Part shown: piece by piece, positions 45,013 to 56,464 of the stretch
Position numbering within the stretch: the first letter of the stretch is position 1
How the letters are laid out: each line of letters opens with the position of its first letter
Assembly (NCBI GenBank): GCA_963457665.1
Contig: OY735209.1
Location: 8,350,814 to 8,414,813 of the forward strand
DNA: 64,000 nucleotides
Direction: 5' to 3'
Source of the DNA: Thysanoteuthis rhombus
Lineage: Eukaryota; Mollusca; Cephalopoda; Oegopsida; Thysanoteuthidae
Notes under the pieces: model-generated
The model's input: the letters and a program-made list of their open reading frames with translations, nothing else
Databases searched by the model: none
Told to the model about the DNA's origin: nothing
Translations under genes and position numbers: made by a program

Positions 45013-45298
45013 TCACACATCCCTGCATAGTAGTAATTGCTAATCCGTGAGCTGATACTCCAAGCACGAATCATAAAGCCAGTCAGACATTATTCCAATC
45101 GATTTTGGATCTTGCAATTATCGTATTATCCTTCCTCGGATAAAATATCTAAGAACCAGAACCTTTGGAGAAACGAACCATTAAACCTCTTGACGTTAAT
45201 GTTCTTCAGCTGAATATTTGTCAGCCATAAGAAATTAGAGAGTCGTTCTCGCGAAAACCACTTACATAGAACGTTACAAACGCTAAAACAAACCATTA

Positions 45299-45324
45299 TC
45301 AGCAGCAGCAGCAGCAGCAGCAGC
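45299..45324. repeat. (CAG)n microsatellite
   Basis: Eight CAG units, 14 bases before the (ATC)n tail of the adjacent R1 copy. Confidence 0.95.
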
Positions 45325-45337
45325 CCTGATAAGTTCA

Positions 45338-46022
45338 GCATCATCATCATCATCATTATCAGTCTTTCAACGTCCACCGTTGGATATAGACCTTCCCCAG
45401 GATCTGCCAAATTTCTCTATCATGGGCATTGCTTAGCCAGTATTTTTTGAATTCGTCAAGTTTATATCTCCATCTTGTATTCTGTCGGCCTCGGTTTCGC
45501 ATGTGATCCCTGGGGATCCATGTTGTGTGTCGTAATGTCCATCGGTTGTCTTTCATTCTTGCAACATGGCCTATCCACTGCCATTTAGGCATTTTAATAG
45601 ATTCTATGATGTCTCTGACTCCCGTTCACTTCCTGATATACTGTGCTGTCTTCTGATCTCCCCGTGTAAGGTAAAGCATGATTCTCTCATTCGTGGGTTT
45701 CATGGAGATTCTTTGTCCAAAATAGATGTAGTGGTCTACTTTCCCCAGTTTTGCATCTTCGATTTTGACAGTTATGTTCTTATTCTCGGTGTGATTGTTG
45801 TACATGATTTTCATTTTACTGAAGTTCAATTGTCGGTCGATTTTTTTTATTCTCTTCGTTTAGTTCATCTCACATTAGTTGGAGGTCGAATAGGTTTTCT
45901 GCGAAAAGGACGATCCCGTCTGCAAATCTAAGGTTGCCCAGATATTTGCTTTCTATTTTGATTCCTCTATTCTCATAGTTCAGGTTTTGGAAGATCATCT
46001 CTAGGGTAAGTTCATTGTTGGT
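45338..46022 (-). mobile_element. RTE-like LINE (family R1), best coding copy
   Basis: Reading right to left on the minus strand: RT core 'YLGNLRFADGIVLFAENLF' (about 45870-45940, the YADD site as FADG), thumb 'NFSKMKIMYNNHTENKN' and 'KVDHYIYFGQRISMKP' (45626-45829). After an internal deletion comes 45359-45592 with 'WQWIGHVARMKDNRWTLR', 'WIPRDHMRNRGRQNTRWR' and the terminus 'GKVYIQRWTLKD'. The 3' tail is (ATC)n at 45339-45356. The block with TYG.ETW is missing here but is present in the next fragment. The C-terminal 77-residue frame is intact, which makes this the best reference for R1 in the window. Confidence 0.92.
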
Positions 46023-46365
46023 CAAATTTCTCTCCCTGCTCTCTCAAAGCCGACCGTTACTTTTCGAACCTCTCGTATGTCTCACCGGTAGACCTTCCTA
46101 TTCTCCGTCATATATCTGGTCTTCTCCTACAGCGTATTTTAACCCTTGGACACAGTTTGTACTATCTGCAATCCTTCCTCTTGGCTATGCATCCAGCCCA
46201 TCTCCATTGTTGTCGCTTGATTACTCCAATGTTATATGGCGTCAGATCCATCTTAATCTTTCCTATCTCTATTCTTAATATTAACATTGTTCTCTGCAGG
46301 ATTCCGAGTTTGTTTCCCAGTGATTTAGTTAGTGTCCATGTTTCCCATCTGTACGTCATAGCTCA
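46023..46365 (-). mobile_element. RTE-like LINE fragment beside the R1 copy
   Basis: The minus frame 46162-46359 reads 'MTYRWETWTLTKSLGNKLGI' and 'QQWRWAGCIAKRKDCRW', the TYG.ETW.LT and GH.AR blocks of an RTE-like protein. Because these blocks belong C-terminal of the RT that lies downstream at 45870, this is a separate, related insertion and not the N-terminal part of the same copy. Confidence 0.8.
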
Positions 46366-46367
46366 TA

Positions 46368-46369
<2 letters not shown>

Positions 46370-46440
<71 letters not shown>
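46370..46440. repeat. (TA)n array
   Basis: About 35 TA units directly at the upstream edge of the LINE fragment. Confidence 0.97.
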
Positions 46441-46443
<3 letters not shown>

Positions 46444-46444
46444 T

Positions 46445-46700
46445 AAACATCAATATTTGATATAGAAACTGTAAGATAATGATATACTTCTCTATGTACT
46501 CATTTGTATTAGAGACTGTCGCTGTCAAATTTTATTGAACGTTCATTGTTTCTACGACCGTATTGCATTCATTATGATCACCAGTGTTCAATATACTGAT
46601 GTAATTCATTCTCGGTTGGAAATTTACACAATGATTCCTATTGTTCTGACCGTATTGAAACCAACGTAACAGATTCAAAATATCCATCGTTTTATAATAA
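46445..46700. other. Unassigned sequence
   Basis: No recognised feature. Confidence 0.35.
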
Positions 46701-46704
46701 TCAC

Positions 46705-47330
46705 CAACGGCATTCTTTTAGCGTCCGTCGTTGAATGTAGACCTTCCCCATGATTCGCCAGACCTCTGTGTCATCGGAGTGCCGAAGCCAGTACGTTCTG
46801 AATCCGTCTACATTGTCACGAAATGTTATTTTCTGCCGGACATAGTTTGGCATGTTAATCTACCGTGTGAATCCTTATCTCCGATGTTCGGCTGATATTC
46901 TTGTTACATGACCAGCCCAGTGCCATTTGAGCGTCTTAATGGGCTCTGATATCTTTAACTCTTCTTTCTCCTCTAATATACTGTGGTGTCTTACGATCTC
47001 TTTATGTGAAGTTGAGCAAGATTCTCTCCTGTGAATATTGCATGGTTCTCTGTTTCAGGGTCAATCTTTCGGTTAGGTCCCATGTTTCAGCTCCATAGGT
47101 AACTATAACAAGATGCAATGGTTATTTACCCTTCTCTTCTTAGGACTAATGGTATTTTCTTGTATTTGAAGGTCGAGCTTGCTTTACCGAAATTTTTTCA
47201 ACGTAGAATGATTCTGTTTGGTTTCCTCATTTCATCACTGATACTATTCAAGTTATAATTAATTTTTCCTTATCTTATCACTTGGTTTATGCCCAATGCT
47301 ACAAGTATGAGACAACCAGTAAGGTTTGAA
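46705..47330 (-). mobile_element. RTE-like LINE (family R1), older copy
   Basis: Landmarks in reverse: 'gcgtccgtcgttgaatgtag', 'cttgttacatgaccagccca', 'actgtggtgtcttacgatct', 'caatctttcggttaggtccc' and 'cagctccataggtaactata'. On the minus strand this spans from the thumb and YG.ET block to the end of the coding region. Highly diverged, with no (GAT)n tail. Confidence 0.8.
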
Positions 47331-47344
47331 CCTATTCAGTGATG

Positions 47345-47673
47345 TTTTTTTGATATTTACTTGATTATCATTGCACTAGGGTTGGCGTTCATTATTAGAA
47401 GGTGTCAACCAAAACTGTAAAGATAGGTTTCGTCAGTTTTCAAGTTCTTCTGACTGGATGGCTGGATGGCTCTGTATGTATCACTTGCACAGGTCACACC
47501 AGTGGAGATAGAGGGCTGAAATTCTCAACATTTACAGCTTCTTATGTCTATAAAAAAACTGGATGGTTGGGGTTCTTTTAAATTCACCCCCCAGTAGGTT
47601 TGAATGGTGGGATATGAATTTTAAATGAACATCTAAGCAAAATTGATCTTTTATTTTGTGTCTGCCTTTTTTG

Positions 47674-47704
<31 letters not shown>

Positions 47705-47855
47705 TTTTTTTTGCAAATCCTGACTTTTCTTTGAGATCACTGACAAACAAAAGGGGAAATATTTGATTACTCCTTTTATCAATTTTTTTAATTGGAATAC
47801 TGCTCGAAACGACGGCAATGTGATGGTTTCTATTGAGTGACCAACAAGAACTATA
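47345..47855 (-). mobile_element. Family C MITE-like element
   Basis: Ends in 'tggtttctattgagtgacca' (inverse of the family start) and begins near 'gtgtcaaccaaaactgtaaa'. The interior has the 'ggtcacacca' block, T-rich sequence and 'gagatcactgac'. Almost full length, with 16 or more non-A bases of recognisable TIR. Confidence 0.65.
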
Positions 47856-47859
47856 TAAG

Positions 47860-48340
47860 TTATTATTGACTCAGATCAAAAGTCATTTAGAAACATTTTC
47901 AGCCAACACAATCATCTTTAAACCATAAACACGATTGATGATGAAGTAACAGAAGTTGAAAAGTGTCTTACAAAGTCTTCTGTTACTTGTAATATCTATT
48001 GATATTGCAAACCAGACCTAAATGGACGAGTTTGCCTGACTGTTTCTGTCTTCCTGGCTTGAAAATCAACGAAATGATGCAATAGTTTTAATCATTCAGT
48101 TTCTCGTGGACTAACGAGAAAGACCTGGCAACTGTGTGAAAGAGAAGCTTATCAAGCAACTCATCTGTTTACGAGAGCATCTTATTAAGAATGTACCAGG
48201 GTTGCCAGATAGCTGGGGGCATTAAAAATGGCTGAAAAGGCCAAATGCCAAAATTGTTTATAAAAGCAATCATTTAATTTTTTTTTCATCAGATGAAGTT
48301 TGTAAATCTTTAGTACTAATTCTTTTTTCTTAATCTAATA
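47860..48340. other. Unassigned sequence
   Basis: No recognised feature; a 'gttgccagatagctg' patch lies at 48200. Confidence 0.35.
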
Positions 48341-48344
48341 CTAC

Positions 48345-48570
48345 GATCGCAGAACTGGAGAGAGTAGACCACTACATCCACCTACGACAAAGAATCTCCA
48401 TGAAATCCTCAAAAGAAGAAGAAATCAAGCGAAGAATCATCCTAAGATGGCAAACCTTAGCTAGAGCAAGCTCAAACTTCAAAAACGAGGAGATCCCGTT
48501 AGTCTCAAAGAGAAGAGTATACAACCGATGTATCCTTCCAATAGTCACCTATGGAGTCAAAATGGCCAAA
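48345..48570 (+). mobile_element. RTE-like LINE (family R1) thumb fragment
   Basis: An unbroken plus reading 'AELERVDHYIHLRQRISMKS', 'EEEIKRRIILRWQTLARA' and 'RRVYNRCILPIVTYGVKM'. It matches the 'KVDHYIYFGQRISMKP' and 'TYG' blocks of the other R1 copies. The frame stays open over the whole fragment, so this copy may be younger. The GHVAR end is missing: the element text stops at 48570 where unrelated sequence begins. Confidence 0.85.
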
Positions 48571-48867
48571 AAATTTAGGAATGGCCAAATCAAAAACTTC
48601 CTGGCCATTGGTTTTCAAAAAGGATAGATTCGTCAGATTTTGCCATGAAATGGCTAATATGGCAACATACATTATGACAAATGTTTATGGAATCCGTGAT
48701 GGTTGTTTTCATAGAAGCCATGACGAATTTTGGCACGAGTTGACAATACCAATCTCTTTGGGTCACGAAAGAGACCGACAAAGGTGTGGTAATTCACAAT
48801 ATCTGGCTTTGTTCCAAAGTTTTCTGTAATCTCAACTTGTGATGTTTGGAGTACTCAGTTCGTGACA

Positions 48868-48869
<2 letters not shown>

Positions 48870-48927
<58 letters not shown>
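48870..48927. repeat. (CT)n array
   Basis: About 28 CT units. Confidence 0.97.
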
Positions 48928-48929
<2 letters not shown>

Positions 48930-48930
<1 letters not shown>

Positions 48931-49160
48931 AATTATCAACAAGATCTTCAGTCGCTTTGGACAAGCAACCCAGAAGCAATCTAAGAATCTTACACTAAGA
49001 ATCATAAACATAAAACCTAATCCGGTTTTTGTCCAACCACTTGTATCACTAACATTCAGATATACCCGTTCGATCAAAAACCTGTAATAGCGTAGAATAA
49101 CTCGGCTTAAGGGTTGCATGACAAAGATCAAAGCGTAGTATCTGTACGGTGAATCCTCCA
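48930..49160. other. Unassigned sequence
   Basis: No recognised feature. Confidence 0.35.
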
Positions 49161-49800
49161 GGCTGGGAAGTTCGATCAAAACTGCCTAGTCACCTTGTCC
49201 ATCAGGGTCAGGATTCGTCTGAACAACGTTCACAAGATTCGCCCCGTGACTAATTCCAACCTGTCCCAATGTCCTCGTGACATCACCCACGGGAACTCGG
49301 GTACTCTTGCATGCTATGACTGCACGTTTGTGTGCAGGATTCCACCTTAAACTCAATCATGGGTTTTGATCTTGTTTATTATTTGCAGTCGTTGGAGGCA
49401 AATAAATAAAGTCCGCTAATATTGGTGAGGGATTTACTGATTACGCCCGGAGAGCACAAGTTAGTTACTGGTACAATGTAAACCAGTATTACCTGTTCCA
49501 TGCTTCGGTGGTCGGCGACTAAACCAACCCCCAATACTACCTTGGTCTGGATGAAGACAGTGGTTAGCAATGCAATAGAAAAAAGAATTAGACCTCCCAA
49601 AGGATGGAACAAGAGACAATGGCCAGGTTCCTAGAGATGATATCTCAGTGAAAACACCGTGGGGAAGGCAACGGAAAACCACCTGCGTATCTCTACCAAG
49701 AACAATCAAGGTGATGCCCAGTTCACAGATATTAGATAATGGCATGCGGCTGGGTCAGCTCCTTTAGAACTAATTATTCGTCTGGTAAGGACGACCACGT
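49160..49800 (+). mobile_element. Probable LINE/SINE 3' region, unclassified
   Basis: Less AT-rich than its surroundings. Contains 'ggggaaggcaacggaaaacc' then 'acctgcgtatctctacc' (49660-49697), which resembles the 'gaaggcaa.gg..acccact.cagta' block in the 3' region of BovB/RTE LINEs and the SINEs that use them. TACTGGT and ACCAGTA (49466-49488) can form a short hairpin. No reading frame supports a gene. Confidence 0.4.
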
Positions 49801-49804
49801 GTGA

Positions 49805-50160
49805 CACAAGCAAGGGTGCCAGGAAACAACAAGAGAAAATGATCTGTTAAGAGATATGATAGCTCACGCTCTAGAGGTACATAGAACTTATAGAGAAAAT
49901 GTAGTGTTTACATCGTGTTTACACCGTGTAACAGAAGTTTGACGTGAAAGTGTTAATATCGGATGTGAACTACAGATAAATAGGCGTGTTTGCATCTGAA
50001 AGAATTCCCTGAACGGCTCTCAAGACTCTGTGGTTCTGTACGACCTGTCAAATACGACGTCGTTTAATGTCAATATAACTCGATGAGAATGGTCCACGGG
50101 CTCTCTTGGTGACAAAAATGTCATTTTATTCTGAATTGTTATTGTCTTGTAAGAGACGAT
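49805..50160. other. Unassigned sequence
   Basis: No recognised feature. Confidence 0.35.
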
Positions 50161-50179
50161 GGTTTTGTTTTTTATCCAA

Positions 50180-50202
50180 CTCTCTCTCTCTGTGTCTCTG
50201 TC

Positions 50203-50242
<40 letters not shown>

Positions 50243-50244
50243 CC

Positions 50245-50282
<38 letters not shown>
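50180..50282. repeat. (CT)n / (CTGT)n array
   Basis: CT repeats with a CTGT block in the middle. Confidence 0.97.
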
Positions 50283-50283
<1 letters not shown>

Positions 50284-50389
50284 TTATATGAGCTAGGAGA
50301 GGTCTTAAGACATTTTTATAATTCAATTCTATAATTTTGAATATTGCTGTTATAGTTCGATAGAAATATGGCACAAGATATGTTGGTTC

Positions 50390-50680
50390 TACCTTTCTAT
50401 GTATCGATCTGCATTTGTTCATATCTATCTATCTATCTATCTAGCCATCCATCCATGTATTTATCGATCTATCTAAGTCTATCTATCTATTTATCTATCT
50501 CTGTTCATATTTGTGTGACTCCCTATCTCACTCTATGTCTCTTTATCTATCTATCAATCCATTTACCCATTTATGTGCCTGTCTAATTGTCTGTTTATCT
50601 CTTTCTGAACAATCTATCTACTAATTTATCTCAGCTTCTTCATATCTATCCATCTTTTTCTAAAATACTGGTCTGTCAAT
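50390..50680 (-). repeat. ATCT (GATA) minisatellite
   Basis: ATCT runs with 'tgttcatat' spacers as at 10456-11042. Confidence 0.85.
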
Positions 50681-50684
50681 AGAT

Positions 50685-51215
50685 GTGTTTCTCTTGCATA
50701 TCATAATTATGGAAACATATTCTTTATTCCATTTATAATTTGCACGATTCTCCCCATCTTTGTTGTTTAGTGCGATACGAATCTCGAATAAGACGCTTTT
50801 ATGGAACACCTCTTAGTTCTAGACCAGATCGTTTTCTTCAAAGTAAAAATAAGATTAGGTCTGTAAAATTCTGAACATTTAAGAAGATTGCGTAGCGCCA
50901 GTTTTCCTAAATGACCTTGACCCTTAACGGAATCAGACATTCAAAAATAGGACTGTTTCAATTGCGCAGACTGAATTCTTGGAGAAACAAAAAATTTCAT
51001 AAAGTTTCCGGAAGAGAACATGAAAAAAGTTTTCGAAAAAAATCTCAAAAATGTGCCAAATCTTCTAAAGACATTACTAAAAAGTAGCAAAAGGGATGAA
51101 AAGTACTAATTTGGTTGAATTTACTAAAATTACTGGTCGAGTTTTAAAGAAATTGCTATCAAGGTTTTAATCTTGGTTTGTTTCCAATGATCAAATAAAG
51201 AAAGAAAAGAAATTC
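50685..51215. other. Unassigned AT-rich sequence
   Basis: No recognised feature. Confidence 0.35.
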
Positions 51216-51219
51216 ATAC

Positions 51220-51665
51220 TGCCAAATAGACAGAAAAGAGGAGAAAAAGAAACGAAAAGAGTTTATTGAGAAAAGTAAGAGAAAAAAAAATTAAATGAAA
51301 GAAGGAAAGAAGGAAGGAATAAACAGAAAGAGAAAAGACAAAAGAAAAAAAAATGAAAAAAAATTCATTTTTCTGAATGACTGAAACAATGAAAGAAAGA
51401 ATGATAGATAGAAGAAACTGGATGAATGAAAAGAAAAAGATGGGAAAGAGAAAAGGGGAGGGAAAAGCCAGTGTATAAGAGAGAGGAAAAAATAGGAAAA
51501 AAAAAAAAAAGCTGAGAATAAGAGAGAGAGAAAAAGATGAAGAAGGAAAGAAAGAAAGCTACAGCAGAAAACAAGAAAGATAAAGGAAAGAAAGAGAAGA
51601 AGAAAAGAAGAAAATATGACAGTAAGAAAGAAAGACAAAAGAGTTGAGTTGAGGGAAAAAAAATT
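51220..51665. repeat. Long purine tract on the plus strand
   Basis: About 440 bases dominated by A and G (GAAA, AGAA, GAAG units) with rare pyrimidines; the mirror of 25412-25857. The 115-aa minus frame over it is an F/S/L artefact. Confidence 0.9.
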
Positions 51666-51767
51666 TCAATTGGGTGACCTGAATTTTAAGAAAGAAACTT
51701 CCCAATAAAATAGCTTTAGGCTCGTTCGTGCCGATCTATACATAAATAACCCCGACATTTTTGTCGG

Positions 51768-51768
51768 G

Positions 51769-51799
<31 letters not shown>

Positions 51800-51812
51800 A
51801 ATGATGATAAGA
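51768..51812. repeat. (ATA/ATG)n microsatellite
   Basis: TAATAATGATAATGATAA-type units. Confidence 0.9.
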
Positions 51813-51824
51813 GGTCTGGTTAGT

Positions 51825-52252
51825 CACTATATAAAAACGGTCATGTAACCAATGTCTTTTGATTTGCATGCCGTGTTGGGGGTGATCAATTACGAAAAAA
51901 AGGGTGATCAATAAATAAGTTACTTCTCCCGTCTTTTATTGGGCAGTGATCACTAAAAAGTCTGTAATCAATAAAATAAAAAAATAAAAAAAACAAGCAG
52001 GTACAAACTAAGGACCAATTCAGCTTAATCTTATATCGTAAACTGAATCCTTCTCGGAGAACCCATTTGGGGGGGGGAGAAACTTTTTTTATTGATATAT
52101 AAAGGAGTTAATGTTTAAATTTTGATCTCTCTAGCTCCATTGGTGCGATCCGATACATACATACATACATACATACATAGCCAGTCAGCCAACCTAAAAA
52201 CTGAAGAAACCTATTTTGACAGTTTTGGTGACAGGTTTGGTTGACGCTTTCT
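51825..52252 (+). mobile_element. Family C MITE-like element, near full length
   Basis: Starts 'agtcactatataaaaacggt', continues 'catgccgtgttgggggtgat', 'ggtgatcaataaataagtta' and 'gggcagtgatcac', with a CATA microsatellite in an A-box-like block ('tagctccattggtgcg', 52133-52148). Ends 'aaactgaagaaacctatttt' and 'gacgctttctattgac'. The inverse of the last block (TCAATAGAAAGCGTCA) pairs with the start of other copies (CAATAGAAACC.TCA). Confidence 0.7.
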
Positions 52253-52259
52253 ATTGACA

Positions 52260-52530
52260 AATACCATGAAAACTAAAAGAAGAAAAAACAATCTCCAGGA
52301 GCGGTTTCGGAAGATTCCTGAAAGTACTAAAAGACTGAACAATCATTACAAATGGTATAGTTTCCTTCCAGACGTGGAGGCTTGGTTGAACGAGGAAGGA
52401 GGAAGTGAGTTGGGGGCTGTGGTGAGAGGAAGAGGATATGAGAAAGTTGAGGGTTACCAAAGGACATCGGGAAGGGAGGAGAGTGGGAGATGGTAAGAGA
52501 GGAAGTAGGAGTGGCACAACAAAGAACAAA
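52260..52530. other. Unassigned, purine-rich
   Basis: Purine-biased plus strand, no recognised feature. Confidence 0.35.
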
Positions 52531-52533
52531 GGA

Positions 52534-52534
<1 letters not shown>

Positions 52535-52629
<95 letters not shown>

Positions 52630-52750
52630 AGATAGATGGATAGATAGATAGATAGATAGATGGATAGATAGATAGATGGATAGAGAGAGAGAGAGCAGGA
52701 GAGAACCAGGATGAAATAGATAGATATATAAATAGATGGATAGATTGGTA
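52535..52750. repeat. (TA)n then GATA array
   Basis: About 45 TA units, then GATA/GATG units with one GA run. Confidence 0.95.
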
Positions 52751-53180
52751 TCGGTGCCTTGCATGAATAACTTTCAGTAGCTCACACGTGTAACAAAACT
52801 AATGATCTAAAATGTTATCTAAAAAAATAGATATTTTACTGGAAATTTTTTTTTATAACAACACAAGATTTGGCCGTTGTTGGTCAAAAATGATCACAGA
52901 GATACCAAAAAAGCCCTTTTTAGATGATGCATGGTGGTGTGCTCATCCAGGTTTCCAAGCTCATAGTCCTAAAAATGTACACCTTGCCCTTGTTTGTGAG
53001 ATAACGGGACCTCTTAGCACTTTTTGGTGGTCTCTCAGTCACACCATATTTTTCAAACACCGTTCAAAACTCTTCCTAGTGTGATATCTTTCCCGTAGAA
53101 CACCTTTCTTAAGGTAAAACATAATTTTTTGTACATAGTGTGGAAATAAAATACCCCAGCAAATTTTCTATAGCTATAAT
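52750..53180 (+). repeat. Family A head fragment after GATA array
   Basis: 'ggtatcggtgccttgcatga' and 'agctcacacgtgtaacaaaa' match the family A head directly after the GATA array, as at 1047. Beyond about 52910 it no longer follows the 26745 copy. Confidence 0.55.
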
Positions 53181-53184
53181 CTAT

Positions 53185-53825
53185 AGATTTATGTGTATTG
53201 AAGTCTTGAAGCTACTACACTTTAAATCGAAGAAAAAGATTAATTCCTCTTCTTCTCTCTCTTTTTTGGGGGGCGGGGGTATCTGCCCGGCGGCCGTTCG
53301 AAACTATTGCATAAAAAATTGGGACCATGAAAGAGTCGTCAGGAGATCCAAGGGTCACACAACGTTTTCAGAACGAGTTTCGAAGGCTGCCACGCCTACG
53401 ATATCTTCACCAAGGATTCTTTTCTTCGGATAGAACACAATTTTCTTGGATGAGTTGGGATGCATCCACTTAAGCAAATTTTCAATTTACTACAATACAA
53501 GTGCAGCGTAAACAAGTTTTTCAACGCATGGAAGTTTTCAAGGAAAATGTGTTACGTGCGAGCGGAGTGCACGAACGAGATTCGATGATCGTAGAGGCTG
53601 GGAAGATTGTCAGACGGTTATGAGCGAAGAGGTAAAGATAGGCAACTTTGGGCAAAATGAAGTTTGCAAATAAGGAAAATGGAGGAAAAAGAAAAAAAGA
53701 AAAGACTCAACTACTTGAAATGCAGCTGCTGAGTGATAGGGAGAGGCAAATATATTGAAAGCTGTGAGTCTCCCTGGAGATTTGATGCGCTTATCGTAAA
53801 TGTATAAAGGACAGCCGTTCGTTCT
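53185..53825. other. Unassigned sequence
   Basis: Contains 'gatatcttcaccaagg' and 'agcaaattttcaatttac' at 53400-53500, which loosely echo 53080-53170, so a diverged local duplication is possible. No frame recognised. Confidence 0.35.
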
Positions 53826-54085
53826 GCTGGAACTTAAAATAGATCAATCGATTTATTTCAATCAACTTAGCCTCTTCATCAATCGAGATTCATATGTTTA
53901 TATCTGGCTCATATTATCAATTATTCTCAGTCTTTTTCTACGTCATATAATACGATTCCTTCTCGCTCGGTCTATCTATCTATCTGACTTGAAAATAAGG
54001 AATATTCTTTAAATTAAGTTTATTCTAATAACATGTTTCGCGTTTAGGTTTTATCAAAGTGTCAATCTCAAATGAGTAAAATGAA

Positions 54086-54088
<3 letters not shown>

Positions 54089-54163
<75 letters not shown>

Positions 54164-54169
54164 TATATC
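54089..54169. repeat. (TA)n array
   Basis: About 38 TA units; short ATCT runs follow at 54203-54280. Confidence 0.97.
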
Positions 54170-54284
54170 ACTGTTCCTATCTTTTTCAGCCAATTCACAT
54201 CTATCTATCTATCTGTCTATCTATCTTTCTGTTCACATCTATCTCTGAACCACGCATCTATCAATCTATCTGCAGAAATAGAAA

Positions 54285-54830
54285 GGTCCGAATATTCCAC
54301 AAGAAGGGTCCAATAAATGTAAGATATAAGTAAAAAGTAAGGAAAAGCTGGACCGGTGGGAGATTTTATATTTGATAAATTGGATATTTAATAAAAAGGG
54401 TGTGTGTTGATAGATGTATTTCTCAGCCCACAGAAAAAATTTCTCTGAGCATTTTCAATAAAATCATCAAGAGAAAAATGAGTGGGTGTTTGGAAATATG
54501 TACATTTATGTATAAATGTGTGTATGTGTGTGCACGTCCATGTGTATCTTTATGTACGTATACATAGAGAGAAATGAATGTCCCTTGTGGTGATAGGTGT
54601 TGAAAAATATACACATATACATATCTGAGATTTTGCTGTTCCCATGTTTCAGTTTTCTTCCCTCAACCTCAAACATATAAACAGCAGATTTTTTTTTCCT
54701 AAAGGCTGCAATTCTTCTTCTGAAAAAGATGGCTGTTACCCGTTGAAATGCATCGAAACATGCCCACGTGATAGATGTAACACCTGCTTTCTCTCAAGTT
54801 TTTCTACCCACTTTCCAATTGTCACTTTTA
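54285..54830. other. Unassigned sequence
   Basis: No recognised feature; weak TG-rich patch at 54520. Confidence 0.35.
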
Positions 54831-54832
54831 TC

Positions 54833-54834
<2 letters not shown>

Positions 54835-54900
<66 letters not shown>
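54835..54900. repeat. (TA)n array
   Basis: About 29 TA units ending in GTATGTA. Confidence 0.97.
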
Positions 54901-54901
<1 letters not shown>

Positions 54902-54904
54902 AGT

Positions 54905-56200
54905 GTTGCAATCATGTTTACTTATACTTAAGCATTAATATGTTTGTACTTTTCTTTCTTTAAACTATTTACATTGGTTTGGAAATGAAAGATTTTTCAA
55001 ATGTTGCATCTTTTTTCTTTTTCTAGGAACCCTCTCCACTGCTAACGGATCTGTTTACTAAATGTAAGTAAATATCCTATATTTTCAAACTTTTTATACA
55101 TTGTTATGGCTTCTATTCCTCTTGATATTCAGTTACTTGTGGTGATGATTACTGGCGTGAGGCGAAGAATCGATTACCGTTATTCTATATACGAACAGAT
55201 TTTCAGCGCTTCAAGACCCGAAATATTGTGATGATGATATGTTAGTCTGAGTCGTCAGAGGTTGGGTTGGTTGGAAGTACCAAACACTGGGATATGAAAG
55301 CAAGAGGAGGGACGCTGACTGTTTGTTTTTTGTTTTTTGTTGCTGTTGTTTTTTGGGTTTTTTGAGGGGGTTTTACCTTTTTTTTGTAAGTTGCTTCTCT
55401 CTGAAAAGTATCAATGCCTTCCAACGTTAAAACTATTCAACACGATTGTTGTCGAAATCGACTTTATTTTTCTACTACAACGGAACAGAAACAAGAACAA
55501 CAAGAACAATCTTCGCCCAAATTAGTTTGTAAATCGATACGCAAGAGGTTGTGGTGGTAAATGAGACTGGGGTGTAGGATAATGGGTGAAAAAAGTTGTT
55601 TGCTGTCGCAATGTTGTCCCGCTACAGAATATAGACGAACGCCATTTTTACTCCTACCTTCTTTGGAAAAAGCAAAAAATAAAATTGCAGAAAGTGAGAA
55701 TACGGAAAGCGACGATCCCCTGCATTTGAATTCTTGTTTGAAACTTAGAGGAGAAACTAAAGAAAACTCATTTCAGTGGAAGAGTCCATTGTATCAAATG
55801 GTGGGCAAGGAGTACTTTCATGATCAAATTTGTTAGCTTTAAATGGGTTTCCATGGTACACGGGCCAAGAACCTAGGAGATCACATTGTATATAGATATT
55901 TGTAACAATTGTTTTCTTCCAGCTTTCATCTAGACAGGAGGAAATCATCTTTACAGTAAATAATTAAATAAATTTGTAATTGCATTGAACTTTTAAAATT
56001 AGATTTGATGAAATTGATTGAAGATGCAATTTATCAATTTCAGCGTAAGATAAAATTCTGTTTCAATTAGTTACGTCACTAAACGTCACGGATGACGTCA
56101 GCGCAACGGACGAGACGTGCGTATCGCTGACAATAATATGTGTAGACGGAACCTTTTGCATACAATACATCCAAATCAGCCTCAGTGTTTTTTAAAATGT
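54905..56200. other. Unassigned AT-rich sequence
   Basis: About 1.3 kb. The frame 55561-55836 (91 aa, plus) has no recognisable domain. CRE-like TGACGTCA lies at 56093-56100 in a GC-richer patch. Confidence 0.35.
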
Positions 56201-56202
56201 TG

Positions 56203-56203
<1 letters not shown>

Positions 56204-56276
<73 letters not shown>
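56204..56276. repeat. (TA)n array
   Basis: About 36 TA units. Confidence 0.97.
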
Positions 56277-56281
<5 letters not shown>

Positions 56282-56464
56282 AATATATATAATGATTTGA
56301 AGGATAATAATATCATCTTAAACGACGGATCAAATTCATAGTTTCCACCATTTCCTGGAAAATTAATGCAATTTTAAATAAAATCAGATACTCAAGTGGT
56401 ACCAGGTATATTATTGGTGGGTGAAGGCTTTCATGAAAAAATGAATTGAAAAACAGGTCTGGTT

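Noticed and set aside
55561-55836. 91-aa plus frame with ordinary composition
   Set aside because: No recognisable domain or exon signals. It could be an orphan exon but cannot be supported here.
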